Notes: a model not told the origin generated them from the letters alone. DNA of 64,000 nucleotides from Lachnospiraceae bacterium (GCA_017461775.1 JAFTXD010000116.1:22144-86143); one strand, 5' to 3'; shown: positions 43,324-53,097, counted from the first letter of the stretch. A program made the numbers and translations.

Positions 43324-45564
43324 TTATGCCTTTGGAATCTGATTTAATTTGGCATTTAAATCAAGTAATTGTTCTTTGGTGAGGTTTACGCCCATGGTAC
43401 CAATCATACCACTGAGACGAAGTACGGTGAAACCGCCCATCATGCTCATCATGGCATCGTTCATTTCAAAGCCCATAGCCTCTACCTTTCCATCCTCATT
43501 CTTGGGCATCAGCTGGGCAAGTAATCCACCAAAGAGTGCCTGTCCTTGAGGATTCTTCATGATATCGCCAATCTTATCATTTAAGGAGAAGTAGCCTTCC
43601 GGCTCGGTGATATCGAACCAGTTGAGGATTGCGTTCTTCTCTTTTAAGCGATATGCATCGTTGAATTCTTCTACCTTGCGAATGGTGCTTTCATCCTTAA
43701 GGTCTCCGGCAACGGCAACCAATGTGGATTCTCCCTCATTGGGTACATCGAAATAGAAGAAGTGCTCCGGACTGGTCTTCTTGCCAAGGCTCTTGCCATT
43801 TACAAACAGCTCAACCTCCGGCTGGTTGGAATATACGGTAACCTTGGTTACCTCTTCCACTCTATCCACATATCTCTTGCCACAGAGATGTACGAAAGGT
43901 TCGTCGGATAACCATGCCTTGTAAGCGTAGAAGGAATCCTTTTTGTACTTACGATCAAAGGTCATCAGTCCCTTATGGTTCTGTCCGTTCTCGCCACCCT
44001 CGCTTCTGGCATCTGCACCAAAGTCAAACATATTCCATACATGGGTAGCCCACATATACTTGCGGGTGAAAAGCTGCTTAATCAGCTCTTCATGGTAGAA
44101 TGCCTGGTACTCTTCGGTGTAGTCACCCTGAATTGGCTTAGAAGTATGCCAGTTCAATGCCTCACAACCATACTCAGAGCATCCGATAGGGATGTTTGGA
44201 TGGGTCTCGTGGAATTTATCAAACCAAGGGCCATTCATAGTAGTATCGCCGCCGTACCAGCCGAAGTAGTGGTTGTAGGAAACCACATCCGGAATCTGGA
44301 TATATGGGCTGTCGATAGGACATGGAGAAACCGCTGCAATGGTGGTCAGACGGGTCGCATCCATCTCATGACATAAGTCATTTAAAATATTGTGATTTTC
44401 TAATAAATCCGGGTCAGAATCACCCTTCATGGTGATTTCATTACTTAAGCCCCATACCACGATGGAAGGATGGTTGTAATTCTGTACAATCAACTCCTTC
44501 ATCTGGGAAATAGTGTTCTCACGACCGGTAGGCATATGCTGGGAGATGTAAGGAATCTCTGCCCAGATTACCAGACCCTTTTCATCACATAAATCATAGA
44601 AGTACTGGTCGTGCTGATAATGCGCCAGACGAATGGTGGTACAGCCAACCTCTAAGATGAAGTCGATGTCTTCTTCATGATGCTCCGGAAGAAGAGCATT
44701 ACCAAGCCCCCATCTATCCTGATGACGGGATACACCACGGAGAGGATATTCCTCACCATTTAAGATAAATCCGTTGTCCGGATGAATTTCAAAGGTTCTG
44801 CAGCCAAAACGTGTACTTACATTATCCAGCACCTCGGTACCTTCTACCAGAAGCACCTCTGCAGTATAAAGGTAAGGATCCTTCTTACCATGCCATAAAT
44901 GCACGTTTTCGATGGTGATGTTTGCTACATTGTCGTCAGAGGTCACATTAGCAACCACATTACCTTCTGCATCCTTTACCGTATATACAAAGGTATGGTC
45001 ATCTTTTCTATTGGTTACAAACACTTCGATTTCTACGTCTGCATTTGCACCATTCACTGCGGGTGTCACTTTAATACCGGGACCTCCGAAGTAATCCAAA
45101 TCAAAGTGGGATTCGCTGACTGCGATAATATTTACATCACGATACAGACCTCCATAGAAGGTAAAGTCTGCCACCTGAGGATATACCTTGTCATTTGCCG
45201 CATTGTCCACAGCTACTACAAAGAGATTCTCTCTCTCAAGCGCATCGGTAATGTCTACACGCCATGTAGAATATCCGCCATCATGATGCGCTAAGTGCTT
45301 TCCGTTTACATATACGTCCGCAGAGGAGTTTGCTCCGCGAAGCTCTAAATAATAACGGTCAGCTACAGGTAAATCCATTTTATCCAATGCTTTTGCATAA
45401 TAAGCGGTTCCGCGATAATAATCATTGCCGCCATCCTGTCCGTCAATTGCATTCCAGCAGTGAGGAAGGTTTACAAAATTCCACTTGGATGATACTTCGG
45501 TAGGTACCGAAGTGGCCTCCTTGGAGAAGGCCCACTTGGCATTAAAATTAATAACTTGTCTCAT
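43324..45564 (-). CDS. GH2 family glycosidase (beta-galactosidase-like)
   Basis: A 746-residue cytoplasmic GH2 enzyme. The sugar-binding and immunoglobulin-like domains precede the TIM barrel. The acid/base Glu lies in VWGLSNEITMKG (about residue 380) and the nucleophile in GCSEYGCEALNWH (about 460). It is cotranscribed with a GPH sugar symporter whose start is upstream, 35 bp away, so its substrate is imported intact; galactosides, xylosides and glucuronides all remain possible. The C-terminal 85 residues after SLNDKIGDIMKNPQG are extra (a small helical domain with MMSMMGGFTVLRLSGM). No signal peptide is present. Confidence 0.9.
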   Translation of the reverse strand: MRQVINFNAKWAFSKEATSVPTEVSSKWNFVNLPHCWNAIDGQDGGNDYYRGTAYYAKALDKMDLPVADRYYLELRGANSSADVYVNGKHLAHHDGGYSTWRVDITDALERENLFVVAVDNAANDKVYPQVADFTFYGGLYRDVNIIAVSESHFDLDYFGGPGIKVTPAVNGANADVEIEVFVTNRKDDHTFVYTVKDAEGNVVANVTSDDNVANITIENVHLWHGKKDPYLYTAEVLLVEGTEVLDNVSTRFGCRTFEIHPDNGFILNGEEYPLRGVSRHQDRWGLGNALLPEHHEEDIDFILEVGCTTIRLAHYQHDQYFYDLCDEKGLVIWAEIPYISQHMPTGRENTISQMKELIVQNYNHPSIVVWGLSNEITMKGDSDPDLLENHNILNDLCHEMDATRLTTIAAVSPCPIDSPYIQIPDVVSYNHYFGWYGGDTTMNGPWFDKFHETHPNIPIGCSEYGCEALNWHTSKPIQGDYTEEYQAFYHEELIKQLFTRKYMWATHVWNMFDFGADARSEGGENGQNHKGLMTFDRKYKKDSFYAYKAWLSDEPFVHLCGKRYVDRVEEVTKVTVYSNQPEVELFVNGKSLGKKTSPEHFFYFDVPNEGESTLVAVAGDLKDESTIRKVEEFNDAYRLKEKNAILNWFDITEPEGYFSLNDKIGDIMKNPQGQALFGGLLAQLMPKNEDGKVEAMGFEMNDAMMSMMGGFTVLRLSGMIGTMGVNLTKEQLLDLNAKLNQIPKA

Positions 45565-45599
45565 TTACTTATTCACCTCAAAAATAATCTAGCAAAATT

Positions 45600-47006
45600 C
45601 TATGCAGAAGCTTTCTTTCTTGCTTCCAGGTCAGCTGTCATCTTCTCTAATGACTTCTTATCCAGGTTGTAGATAAGGCTTAAGCCCACAAACTGAAGAA
45701 CTGCGCTGAACAGATATAATCCGGCTACGAGATAACGCATTCTGAGTGCTACCTCTGCGGTCTGCTGTCCGCCGTTTGCTCCCACATAACCTAAAGCGGT
45801 CATAACTACTAATGCAAGAGCAGGACCAAGACCCTGTGCGAGCTTACGGAAGAAGGAATGAAGTGCATATACTGTACCTTCCTCGCGAGTGCCCATCTTC
45901 CACTCATTGTAATCGATAGCATCACCCATCATTGCCCAGCTTACAGTAGAGTAAATACCCATACCAAGGCTGTTAATCAACTGACAAACCACGTAAATTA
46001 CGATACCCTGTCCATCCGGAGTAATCGGAAGTACCAGCATCAGCAGGCAGGCAACCATGCTAGCAATAGCACCCACTGTAGCCAGCTCCTTCTTACCATA
46101 TTTAGTAACCATCTTACGTGCAAGAGGAGTGAAGAGAATAATCGGAATCATGGCAAAAAGCTGCACAATACCGGAAATCTGCACATTATTAAAATAAGAC
46201 TGGAATAATACAGTAACTGCTGCCGCGCCACCCTGCATACCCAGGAACATACCACAAGCTGCTACCGTAGCACCTACTGCGGGGCGATTCTTCGTAAAGT
46301 TGCCCATTGCCTTCACGACATTGAACTTAGGCTGCTCTTCATTTAGCTTAATATCCGTAGGTACACGAATCTCTGTATTCTTAATCATGAACTGGAAGCA
46401 GATAAATCCAAGGAATCCCATAATAAGAGCTGCAATAAATACTCTTTCACCGATAAGATTATCATTTGCATCATAAATAATCATAGGAAGGATAGCCATA
46501 GGAACCATGTTACCAACCATAGAACCAACGGAACGCCATGCAGAAAGAGAAGCACGGTCAGCAGGCTCGTTAGAAATTAAAGATAACAGGGAACCGTAAG
46601 GTACGTTTGCAACGGTATAGAATGCATCCCAAACAACATAACCACAAACGAAGATAATCATCTGTGCCCAAAGCGGAGCGTTAGGGAATGGCAGGAAGCA
46701 TAATGCACCGGCTACAATAAGTCCGATGGAACCAAACCAGATGTACTGCAGGAACTTGTTACGCTTGTACTCACGACGGTCAGAATCCACAAGGGAACCG
46801 ATAACGGGGTCATTGATAGCGTCCCATACCTGTACTACTACAAGTAAGAGGGAATACCAAAGCTCCAGACCCATGAACTGAGTCCAGAAAATCATCATGG
46901 TACCCTTGAGTGCAAAGCTCATGTTACATCCGAAATCACCAGCTGCATACGCAAGACAGTCGCGCATACCAAATTTGCGGTAGCCATTGTTGTTTGTGTC
47001 TTTCAT
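45600..47006 (-). CDS. GPH-family sugar:cation symporter (MelB-like)
   Basis: A 468-residue integral membrane protein with about 12 spans and the GPH pattern AYAAGDFGCNMSFALKGTMMIFWTQF and DAINDPVIGSLVDSD (the conserved sugar:Na+ loop). GPH carriers import melibiose, lactose, xylosides or glucuronides with Na+ or H+. The following GH2 enzyme would hydrolyse the sugar. Two promoters and a pair of TGTGCAAATT repeats lie upstream. The ATG at 47006 follows AAGGAGGAC. Confidence 0.93.
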   Translation of the reverse strand: MKDTNNNGYRKFGMRDCLAYAAGDFGCNMSFALKGTMMIFWTQFMGLELWYSLLLVVVQVWDAINDPVIGSLVDSDRREYKRNKFLQYIWFGSIGLIVAGALCFLPFPNAPLWAQMIIFVCGYVVWDAFYTVANVPYGSLLSLISNEPADRASLSAWRSVGSMVGNMVPMAILPMIIYDANDNLIGERVFIAALIMGFLGFICFQFMIKNTEIRVPTDIKLNEEQPKFNVVKAMGNFTKNRPAVGATVAACGMFLGMQGGAAAVTVLFQSYFNNVQISGIVQLFAMIPIILFTPLARKMVTKYGKKELATVGAIASMVACLLMLVLPITPDGQGIVIYVVCQLINSLGMGIYSTVSWAMMGDAIDYNEWKMGTREEGTVYALHSFFRKLAQGLGPALALVVMTALGYVGANGGQQTAEVALRMRYLVAGLYLFSAVLQFVGLSLIYNLDKKSLEKMTADLEARKKASA

Positions 47007-47044
47007 AATAAGTTTGTCCTCCTTAAAAGTATTTTATAATTCCG

Positions 47045-47165
47045 AACATAATGTTAATTTTATTTTAATGCAATTTGCACATAAGTTCCAGTGGTTTTTC
47101 TTTCCATTTGGTAGAATTGTCTAATTTGCACATTTTTGATATAGGAAATTAGTAACAAAAGTCAA
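47045..47165 (-). promoter_or_regulatory. Promoters and paired operator-like repeats before the symporter gene
   Basis: Two candidate minus-strand promoters: TTGACT (47165-47160), 16 bp, TATATC (47143-47138); and TTGCAT (47073-47068), 17 bp, TATGTT (47050-47045). AATTTGCACAT occurs at 47072-47082 and 47123-47133, exactly 51 bp apart, about five helical turns. The first copy lies in TGCAATTTGCA and overlaps the second -35; the second copy is at the likely start of the first promoter. A repressor bridging both is plausible, but no regulator gene is in the window. Confidence 0.6.
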
Positions 47166-47183
47166 TGTTTCGATTTAATGCAT

Positions 47184-47226
47184 TAAAAAATCCATGGATG
47201 AAACCTCTTACATCCATGGATTTTTC
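47184..47226 (-). terminator. Bidirectional terminator after the RACo-like gene
   Basis: AATCCATGGATG pairs with CATCCATGGATT over a nine-base loop, with A and T runs on both sides. It ends the leftward transcript at 47236 ahead of the symporter promoter region. Confidence 0.9.
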
Positions 47227-47235
47227 CTTTTTTGC

Positions 47236-48627
47236 TTATTCAAACATCATATGCTCCACATATTTTTCTCCAAAATACGCAGAATCTGCCAGAGAAAGTG
47301 TGGCTGCATTTTCAGTAATCTCCCGAGCCTTTTCCAAATGCGCCCTGCTCTGTAGAAGCAGACACGCTCCCTTTCCGGCGCCATTTCCCAGCACCACCGT
47401 CTTTTCCAACAGTTCCCGGGGAATCAGCCCCACTGTAGCAGCATTTTCCTTGTCCAGATAACTGCCAAAGCCACCGGCGATATAGAAGCGCTCCACCTGC
47501 GCATACCTGCACCCGCTCTCCTGAAGAAGCGTCTCCATCCCTGCACGGATGGCTCCCTTGGCAAGCTGCACCTGCCGCACATCCTCCGGTGTGATGTTCA
47601 CCCCGCTGTCGCCGAGTTCATAGGGCTCCTCCAGATATCCGGTATCATCCAGCACCCCCAGCTGAAGCATCACTGCAATGGCATCCAAAAGACCACTTCC
47701 ACAGATTCCCTGTGGGCGAGCACCACCAACCGTGGTATATTTTACCCGGCCATTTTCCATATACACCTTATCAATAGCCCCCGGCTCCGCAGACATCCCC
47801 ATGGATATCTCCGCACCCTCTAAAGCCGGTCCCGCTGCCGCAGAACAGCAGATATATCTGCCCTCCTTATAAAGCACCATCTCTCCGTTGGTACCGATAT
47901 CCACCAGAAGTGACACCTTCTGCTTCCACATTTCACTGTAAAGCACAGCGCAGACCACGTCCGCTCCCACGAATGCTGAGACACAGCCGGGAAGGTAGGC
48001 ATTTTCCTGCCATTCCCCGAAAAGAGTCTCCGGGACGTAGGGAGCACAGGCCATTCCTGCCACGCTCTTTCCTGTGAGAAAATGCAGCATTACCGTATTA
48101 CCACAGATGACAGTTTTTTCTATTGAAAAGCCCTCCGCCAGCTTCTTAATCTGCTCCACAAGGCACTCTCGCAGGTTCTCCCCGCCGCCTTTTAAGGCAT
48201 ATTCCATCCGTGTGACCACATCGGCGCCGTATTTTACCTGGGGATTCACCATCCCTACTTCTTTCACAAGCTCTCCCTCCGGGAATTTATACAGGTATCC
48301 GGCGATGGTAGTGGTTCCGATATCTACGGCAAGACCATAACCTTCTTTCGCCAGTCCCTCCTGTCCCGTGATGGTCACAGCCCCCGGCGGCATCTGCATT
48401 TCCGTCTCCGCCGATAAATCCTCCACAACGGTATCCTCCTCCAGCCAAGTGATACAGCTCCGCACCGGCTCTCCATTTGCAATGACCTCACAGTTGCCGC
48501 ATACCCCTCTTCCGCCACAGGGCCTGCCCACCGCAAAGCCCATCTTGTCCAAAGCCTCCCACAGCAGGATTCTTTCTGCAAATTCTTCTGTTTTCTCTTT
48601 GTCTTCATGTCTGACCGTCAGCTTCAA
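47236..48627 (-). CDS. RACo-like ASKHA/2Fe-2S protein (corrinoid activation type)
   Basis: A 463-residue protein. The N-terminal ferredoxin domain has CGGRGVCGNCEV and a later cysteine (RSCITW), a 2Fe-2S set. The rest is an ASKHA-fold (DUF4445) domain with AVDIGTTTIAGYLY and VDIGTNGEMVLY, both nucleotide-binding signatures. RACo-type proteins reactivate corrinoid proteins by ATP-dependent reduction. The start is TTG at 48627 with AAGGGGG eight bases upstream; the TTG at 48669 has no ribosome site. No corrinoid protein or methyltransferase is encoded in the window, so the partner is elsewhere. Confidence 0.85.
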   Translation of the reverse strand: MKLTVRHEDKEKTEEFAERILLWEALDKMGFAVGRPCGGRGVCGNCEVIANGEPVRSCITWLEEDTVVEDLSAETEMQMPPGAVTITGQEGLAKEGYGLAVDIGTTTIAGYLYKFPEGELVKEVGMVNPQVKYGADVVTRMEYALKGGGENLRECLVEQIKKLAEGFSIEKTVICGNTVMLHFLTGKSVAGMACAPYVPETLFGEWQENAYLPGCVSAFVGADVVCAVLYSEMWKQKVSLLVDIGTNGEMVLYKEGRYICCSAAAGPALEGAEISMGMSAEPGAIDKVYMENGRVKYTTVGGARPQGICGSGLLDAIAVMLQLGVLDDTGYLEEPYELGDSGVNITPEDVRQVQLAKGAIRAGMETLLQESGCRYAQVERFYIAGGFGSYLDKENAATVGLIPRELLEKTVVLGNGAGKGACLLLQSRAHLEKAREITENAATLSLADSAYFGEKYVEHMMFE

Positions 48628-48696
48628 TACAAAATCCCCCTTGGAATCATTACTTCTAATGTATTCCAAGAGGGATAATTTTACAAGAGCTAAAGT

Positions 48697-49107
48697 TTAA
48701 GCACCTTCTGCATCCGTCTCCGGCTCTGCCTTTTCTTCCTCCAGTGTCTTCACACCAAAGATAAAATATAAGATGTGGAATGCCCATACACAGGCCAGTA
48801 CAATTCTTCCCACAGGCACCCGGCTCATCATCATAAAACCAATGGACATCAGCAGCGTCACCGTAATCATAATGCGAATCTTGGTTTTCCAGGTCATGCC
48901 CCTGCCCTGCACATAGCTTTCCAGATTGTTTTTGTATAATTTGGTATTCATAAACCAGTAATTCAGCTTCTCTGAGCTTCTGCCAAAGCAAAATGCTGCC
49001 AGCAACAAAAAGGGGAATGCAGGAATCATGGGAACCACCGCTCCCACTGCGCCCAGCCCCACACCGATGCAGCCCAGAATAATATATGCCAGCTTCTTAA
49101 TGTTCAT
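48697..49107 (-). CDS. YbaN-family (DUF454) membrane protein
   Basis: A 136-residue inner-membrane protein with the DUF454 pattern IILGCIGVGLGAVGAVVPMIPAFPFLLLAAFCFGRSSEKLNYWFMN, three or four predicted spans and a charged C terminus. The function is unknown in all bacteria I know. It overlaps the upstream gene by 11 bp, so the four genes from 52849 to 48697 appear to be one transcript with CydDC. Confidence 0.9.
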   Translation of the reverse strand: MNIKKLAYIILGCIGVGLGAVGAVVPMIPAFPFLLLAAFCFGRSSEKLNYWFMNTKLYKNNLESYVQGRGMTWKTKIRIMITVTLLMSIGFMMMSRVPVGRIVLACVWAFHILYFIFGVKTLEEEKAEPETDAEGA

Positions 49108-49444
49108 CTCTCTCTAATCTCCTCTTCTCTCTCTTGGATTCTATCACATGCCGCACCGCCAAAATAGGATGATACATCATCATTCTGGGGCCGGAAAATC
49201 GCATTACCTGTCGGATTTTCTCCCGCATCATGGGCTGATAGCAGTGCACCCTGCAATTGGAGCAAAATGTCTTGGACTCCATAAAGGGGCATTTATCACT
49301 TCTCATCTCCGCATAGGCAAGCAGCTCTGCACATTCCGGACACAGCTCCCGTTTTCCGCCATGCTGTTTTTTGCAATACAGGCGAATCATCAGCGCCACA
49401 ACCTCTTTTTCCCTCTGACGCTTTGCTTCTATGTTTTTTCTCAT
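49097..49444 (-). CDS. Nitrous-oxide-stimulated-promoter family protein (YgbA-like)
   Basis: A 115-residue protein with several paired cysteines (LYCKKQHG, LCPECAELL, CPFMESKTFCSNCRVHCYQ) that may hold a metal or iron-sulfur cluster, followed by a basic helix. It matches the family described as nitrous-oxide-stimulated promoter proteins. Its cysteine-rich build and place next to a cysteine/glutathione-type exporter suggest a redox role, but that is inference. Its ATG overlaps the CydC-like stop by one base. Confidence 0.82.
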   Translation of the reverse strand: MRKNIEAKRQREKEVVALMIRLYCKKQHGGKRELCPECAELLAYAEMRSDKCPFMESKTFCSNCRVHCYQPMMREKIRQVMRFSGPRMMMYHPILAVRHVIESKREKRRLERDEH

Positions 49445-51114
49445 CAGCTCACTCTCCCTGCTCCCGACAACTCTTCCACTGCGTAAATCTCGTCCGCAAT
49501 CCGCATGGTGGACTGTCTGTGGGATACTAAAAGCACAGTTTTGTCCTTTCCCTCCTCTTTTAAGGATTTTAGAATCACCGCTTCGTTCAGACTGTCCAGA
49601 TTACTGGTGGGCTCATCCAAAAGCACAAATGGTGCGTCGTGCAAAAATACCCGGGCAAGGCCCAGTCTCTGCCGTTCTCCTCCGGAAAGGGTATCTCCCA
49701 ACTCTCCCACCGGGGTATCATACCCCCGGGGCAAACTCATGATAAAATCGTGTACCGAAGCCTTTTTACAGGCTTCCACAATCTCCTCTCTGGTAGCATC
49801 CAGCTTGGCAATCCGCACATTATTCAGGATACTATCGTGAAACAGATGGGTTTCCTGGGTCATAAAGCCCTCCATGGTCCGGAGATTCCTTGTATTAATC
49901 CCGCAAATTTCCTTGCCGGAAATCTTCACGCTTCCCTTCTGCACATCCCAGAAGCGCATAAACAGCTTTAGTAAAGTGGATTTTCCGCTTCCGCTTCTGC
50001 CTACAATTCCCACAATTCCTCCCTTGGAAATCTCCAGAGAAACATCCTGCAAAATCACTTCCTCCTTATAGCCAAAGGTCACATTTTCCGTCTTCGCCCC
50101 TTCAAAGGACACATGCTCTTTCCCCTGCACCTCTTCCACCACAGGCGTCTCCTCCAGAATATCCAGCACACGATTTCCCGCGGCAAAGGTATTCTGCAGA
50201 GTACTGCCCAGATTTGCCAGTGCCACCACCGGGCCAAAGGAGCTCATCAGTGCAAGTGTGGGTATCAGTACCCCCTGAAAATCCACTGCTGCCTTTGTCA
50301 TCAGTACCGCTGCTACAAAGAGCATCATCAAATCAAAGCATAAAATAGCGGTGTTGGTCACGGCCATATTCCGTCCAGCCACACGCTTCATACGCTCCTC
50401 CTCTTCCGAAAGTGCATCCGTGCGCCGGTTCATCTGCTCCAGCCTCTTCTCTCCCTGTCCATACTGAAGAATCTCGGTCAGACCACGAAGACTGTCCAGT
50501 ACAAAGCCACTCAGCTCCCCGGAGTGATTACGAAACCGCATACCACTCTCCCCGCTGAGCTTAGAGGTCACCAGGGGAATCGCCACACCAACCACTACAT
50601 AGGCCAAGATCGCAATCAAGCCCAGCACCGGATGAAAACTACCGATAAACACACACATCACGCCGGAAAAAAGCACTGCAATGGCCACCGGAGAAATGGT
50701 GTGAGCATAAAACACCTCCAGAAGCTCAATATCGGAAGTAATCACCGATATGAGATTTCCCTTGTCCTTTCCCTCCAGCTTTGCGGGACATAATTTCCGT
50801 AGTGCCCCAAATACCTTATCACGAATCAGCGCCAGCAGCTTAAAAGCAATAAAATGATTGCAGGACTGCTCCGCATACCGCAGAAAACCACGCACAAGGG
50901 CAAAAATCAGCACACTCACAAAAATCACTGTCAGGGACATAGGTACCTCATATTCCAGAAGCCCCAGCACCGCATATCCACCAAACACCGTAATGAAAGC
51001 AGCGCAAAGGTGTCCGATTAGTCCCATAAAAATAGCCAGAAGCATAAAGCCGGCCAGTGGCTTTACCAGCCCTATCAGTCTTGCCATAACTACAAATCCA
51101 CTTCTTTTCTTCAT
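49444..51114 (-). CDS. cydC: CydC-like ABC exporter subunit
   Basis: A 556-residue half-transporter: six predicted membrane spans, then an ATPase with Walker A GRSGSGKST, signature LSGGERQR and Walker B VLLDEPTSNLD. CydC and CydD together export cysteine and glutathione, needed for cytochrome bd assembly and redox balance in E. coli. It is one base from the CydD-like gene upstream. No cydAB oxidase gene is in the window, so the exporter may serve another thiol or lipid role. Confidence 0.85.
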   Translation of the reverse strand: MKKRSGFVVMARLIGLVKPLAGFMLLAIFMGLIGHLCAAFITVFGGYAVLGLLEYEVPMSLTVIFVSVLIFALVRGFLRYAEQSCNHFIAFKLLALIRDKVFGALRKLCPAKLEGKDKGNLISVITSDIELLEVFYAHTISPVAIAVLFSGVMCVFIGSFHPVLGLIAILAYVVVGVAIPLVTSKLSGESGMRFRNHSGELSGFVLDSLRGLTEILQYGQGEKRLEQMNRRTDALSEEEERMKRVAGRNMAVTNTAILCFDLMMLFVAAVLMTKAAVDFQGVLIPTLALMSSFGPVVALANLGSTLQNTFAAGNRVLDILEETPVVEEVQGKEHVSFEGAKTENVTFGYKEEVILQDVSLEISKGGIVGIVGRSGSGKSTLLKLFMRFWDVQKGSVKISGKEICGINTRNLRTMEGFMTQETHLFHDSILNNVRIAKLDATREEIVEACKKASVHDFIMSLPRGYDTPVGELGDTLSGGERQRLGLARVFLHDAPFVLLDEPTSNLDSLNEAVILKSLKEEGKDKTVLLVSHRQSTMRIADEIYAVEELSGAGRVS

Positions 51115-51115
51115 C

Positions 51116-52849
51116 CTAGCTGCGCTCCTTTCCGTAATTCTCTAAGTTCTGCTGAGTGTTCCAAAGTCTTGCATAAACATCCTTTTTCTCCAGCAGTTCC
51201 CCATGGGTTCCCTCTTCTGCCACCTGTCCCTTCTCCAGCACATAGATATGGTCAGAAGCGGTCACATTTGCAAGGCGGTGAGAAATCAATATTACCGTCT
51301 TTTCCTTTGCCAGGCGGCAAATCTCCGCCATAATATCGTTTTCACTTTCCACATCAATATTGGATGTGGCTTCGTCAAATATATATACATCGCTGTCATG
51401 CAGTAGCGCTCTCGCCAGCGCCAGCCTCTGGCACTGACCGCCGGATAAATTGGAGGCTTTCTCCGCCAGAAGGGTATCCAATCCCTGCTCCCCTTTCAGA
51501 AAACCACTTAAATTCACTCTTTCCAGCACCTTCCACATCTCTGCTTCCGTGGCATCTGCTTTACCCATCCGGAGGTTATCCCTCACGGTGCCCTTAAACA
51601 GATAGCTCTGATGGCTGATGTAAGTAAAATTCTTTAAAAGACTCTCCTCCTTCAGCTCCCGTAGCTCCTTTCCACCAACCTGCACGGAACCCTTGTACCC
51701 CTTGTTTCTTCCCATTAAGATGGCTGCGATGGTGGATTTTCCACAACCGCTTTCTCCGACGATGGAGGTAAAGCTTCCCTTAGGAAAATGCAGACTTACA
51801 TCATGCAAAATCTCCCTGCCCTCTTCATAGGAAAAGGTTACATCCTTACATACAACAGAACAGTCCCCTTGGATTTCCCCCATTTTCTCCTCATCCACCG
51901 GCAAATCCAAAAGCCGGAAAATCTTGTCGCTTGCCGCCATACCATTCATGGCAATGTGGAAAAAGGAGCCCAGCTGCCGCATGGGGATGAAGAAATCCGC
52001 CGCCAGCAGAATAATCAAAAGACATCCCTCCAGAGACACCTTACCGCTGCAAAGCTGTGTCACCGACAAAATAACCCCAAGAGCTGCACCGCCATAGGCA
52101 ATCAAATCCATAATCGTAATGGAATTCAGCTGCATGGTCAGCACCTTCATGGTAATCTTACGGAATTTCTCCGATTCCTCGTTCATTTCCTTGTGCTTAA
52201 AATCATCTGCCTGATAAATTTTCAAGGTTGTAAGCCCCTGCAAATTTTCCAAAAAAGTGTCCCCCAGAGCCGTATACTGCCCCCAGTATTTTGCCAGTAG
52301 CTTTTTCGCCCAGCGCTGTACTGCCACAATGGTCACCGGAATCATGGGCACACAGACAAGAAGTACCACTGCCGCCGGAAAACTAATAAAGCTCAGCACC
52401 GCGAATAACGTAAGTGGCGCCAGCATGGCATAAAAAAATTGAGGTAAATATGCGCCGAAATAAGTCTCCAGCTGGTCCACACCTTCCACTGCCACCTGCA
52501 CAATCTCCGATGTCTGAATTCTTTCCCTGTAAGAACTCCCCAATTGTAACAACTTCCTATATATCATTTCCCGCAACGTCTTTTTTACTGCTTTGGAGGA
52601 CAAATACCCCATGCGGCTGGCCATCACCGTGCACACATACCGCACCACTACTGCCAGTACCACCATAATGACTGCGGCCACCAATTCCCTGCTTCCGCAT
52701 TCTCCCCGATATAAACTGCCCAAAAGCTTTGTAATGGTTCCCATCATCACAATATTCGCAATCAGAGAACACCACTGAAATACCACATTCCCCGCCACAT
52801 ACTTCTTACTCTCGCTGACAATCCCTATCAGCCTTTTGTTTATCATCAT
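51116..52849 (-). CDS. cydD: CydD-like ABC exporter subunit
   Basis: A 577-residue half-transporter with six predicted spans, a helical coupling region and an ATPase: Walker A GESGCGKST, signature LSGGQCQR, Walker B VYIFDEATSNID. It pairs with the CydC-like protein. The ATG at 52849 starts the operon that continues to 48697. The stretch before it (52850-53000) holds nothing I can name apart from the beginning of the structured region at 53001. Confidence 0.85.
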   Translation of the reverse strand: MMINKRLIGIVSESKKYVAGNVVFQWCSLIANIVMMGTITKLLGSLYRGECGSRELVAAVIMVVLAVVVRYVCTVMASRMGYLSSKAVKKTLREMIYRKLLQLGSSYRERIQTSEIVQVAVEGVDQLETYFGAYLPQFFYAMLAPLTLFAVLSFISFPAAVVLLVCVPMIPVTIVAVQRWAKKLLAKYWGQYTALGDTFLENLQGLTTLKIYQADDFKHKEMNEESEKFRKITMKVLTMQLNSITIMDLIAYGGAALGVILSVTQLCSGKVSLEGCLLIILLAADFFIPMRQLGSFFHIAMNGMAASDKIFRLLDLPVDEEKMGEIQGDCSVVCKDVTFSYEEGREILHDVSLHFPKGSFTSIVGESGCGKSTIAAILMGRNKGYKGSVQVGGKELRELKEESLLKNFTYISHQSYLFKGTVRDNLRMGKADATEAEMWKVLERVNLSGFLKGEQGLDTLLAEKASNLSGGQCQRLALARALLHDSDVYIFDEATSNIDVESENDIMAEICRLAKEKTVILISHRLANVTASDHIYVLEKGQVAEEGTHGELLEKKDVYARLWNTQQNLENYGKERS

Positions 52850-53000
52850 ACTTTTTCTCCTACCAAATCACATAAATGCAATTATTAGTTTCTTCTAACC
52901 TCAGTAGCTTATCACAAACTCATGTTATTTTCAACGGAAATATGTTGCTTTTATGACGGGAAATTGTGGCACATCCCGCATTTTATGTGTTTTCTATTAC

Positions 53001-53097
53001 AGCAGAGACGAGATACGCTTTGCGAATCTCGCTCTGATTAGCGGTCGTCAAATGTTCATTCGTGCAAGCACGATGCTCATTTTCCTCGTCGCCATAG
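53001..53097 (-). ncRNA. Strongly structured intergenic region, possible small RNA or dispersed repeat
   Basis: Between the CotF-gene terminator and cydD, the sequence folds into two hairpins: AGAG.CGAGAT.CGC with GCG.ATCTCG.CTCT (53004-53034), and CATtCGTGC-aa-GCACGATG (53057-53075). GACGAG (53007-53012) can also pair with CTCGTC (53085-53090) around both. A 61-residue ORF that crosses this region starts inside the CotF coding region without a ribosome site and is not supported. I do not recognise an RNA family. Confidence 0.4.
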
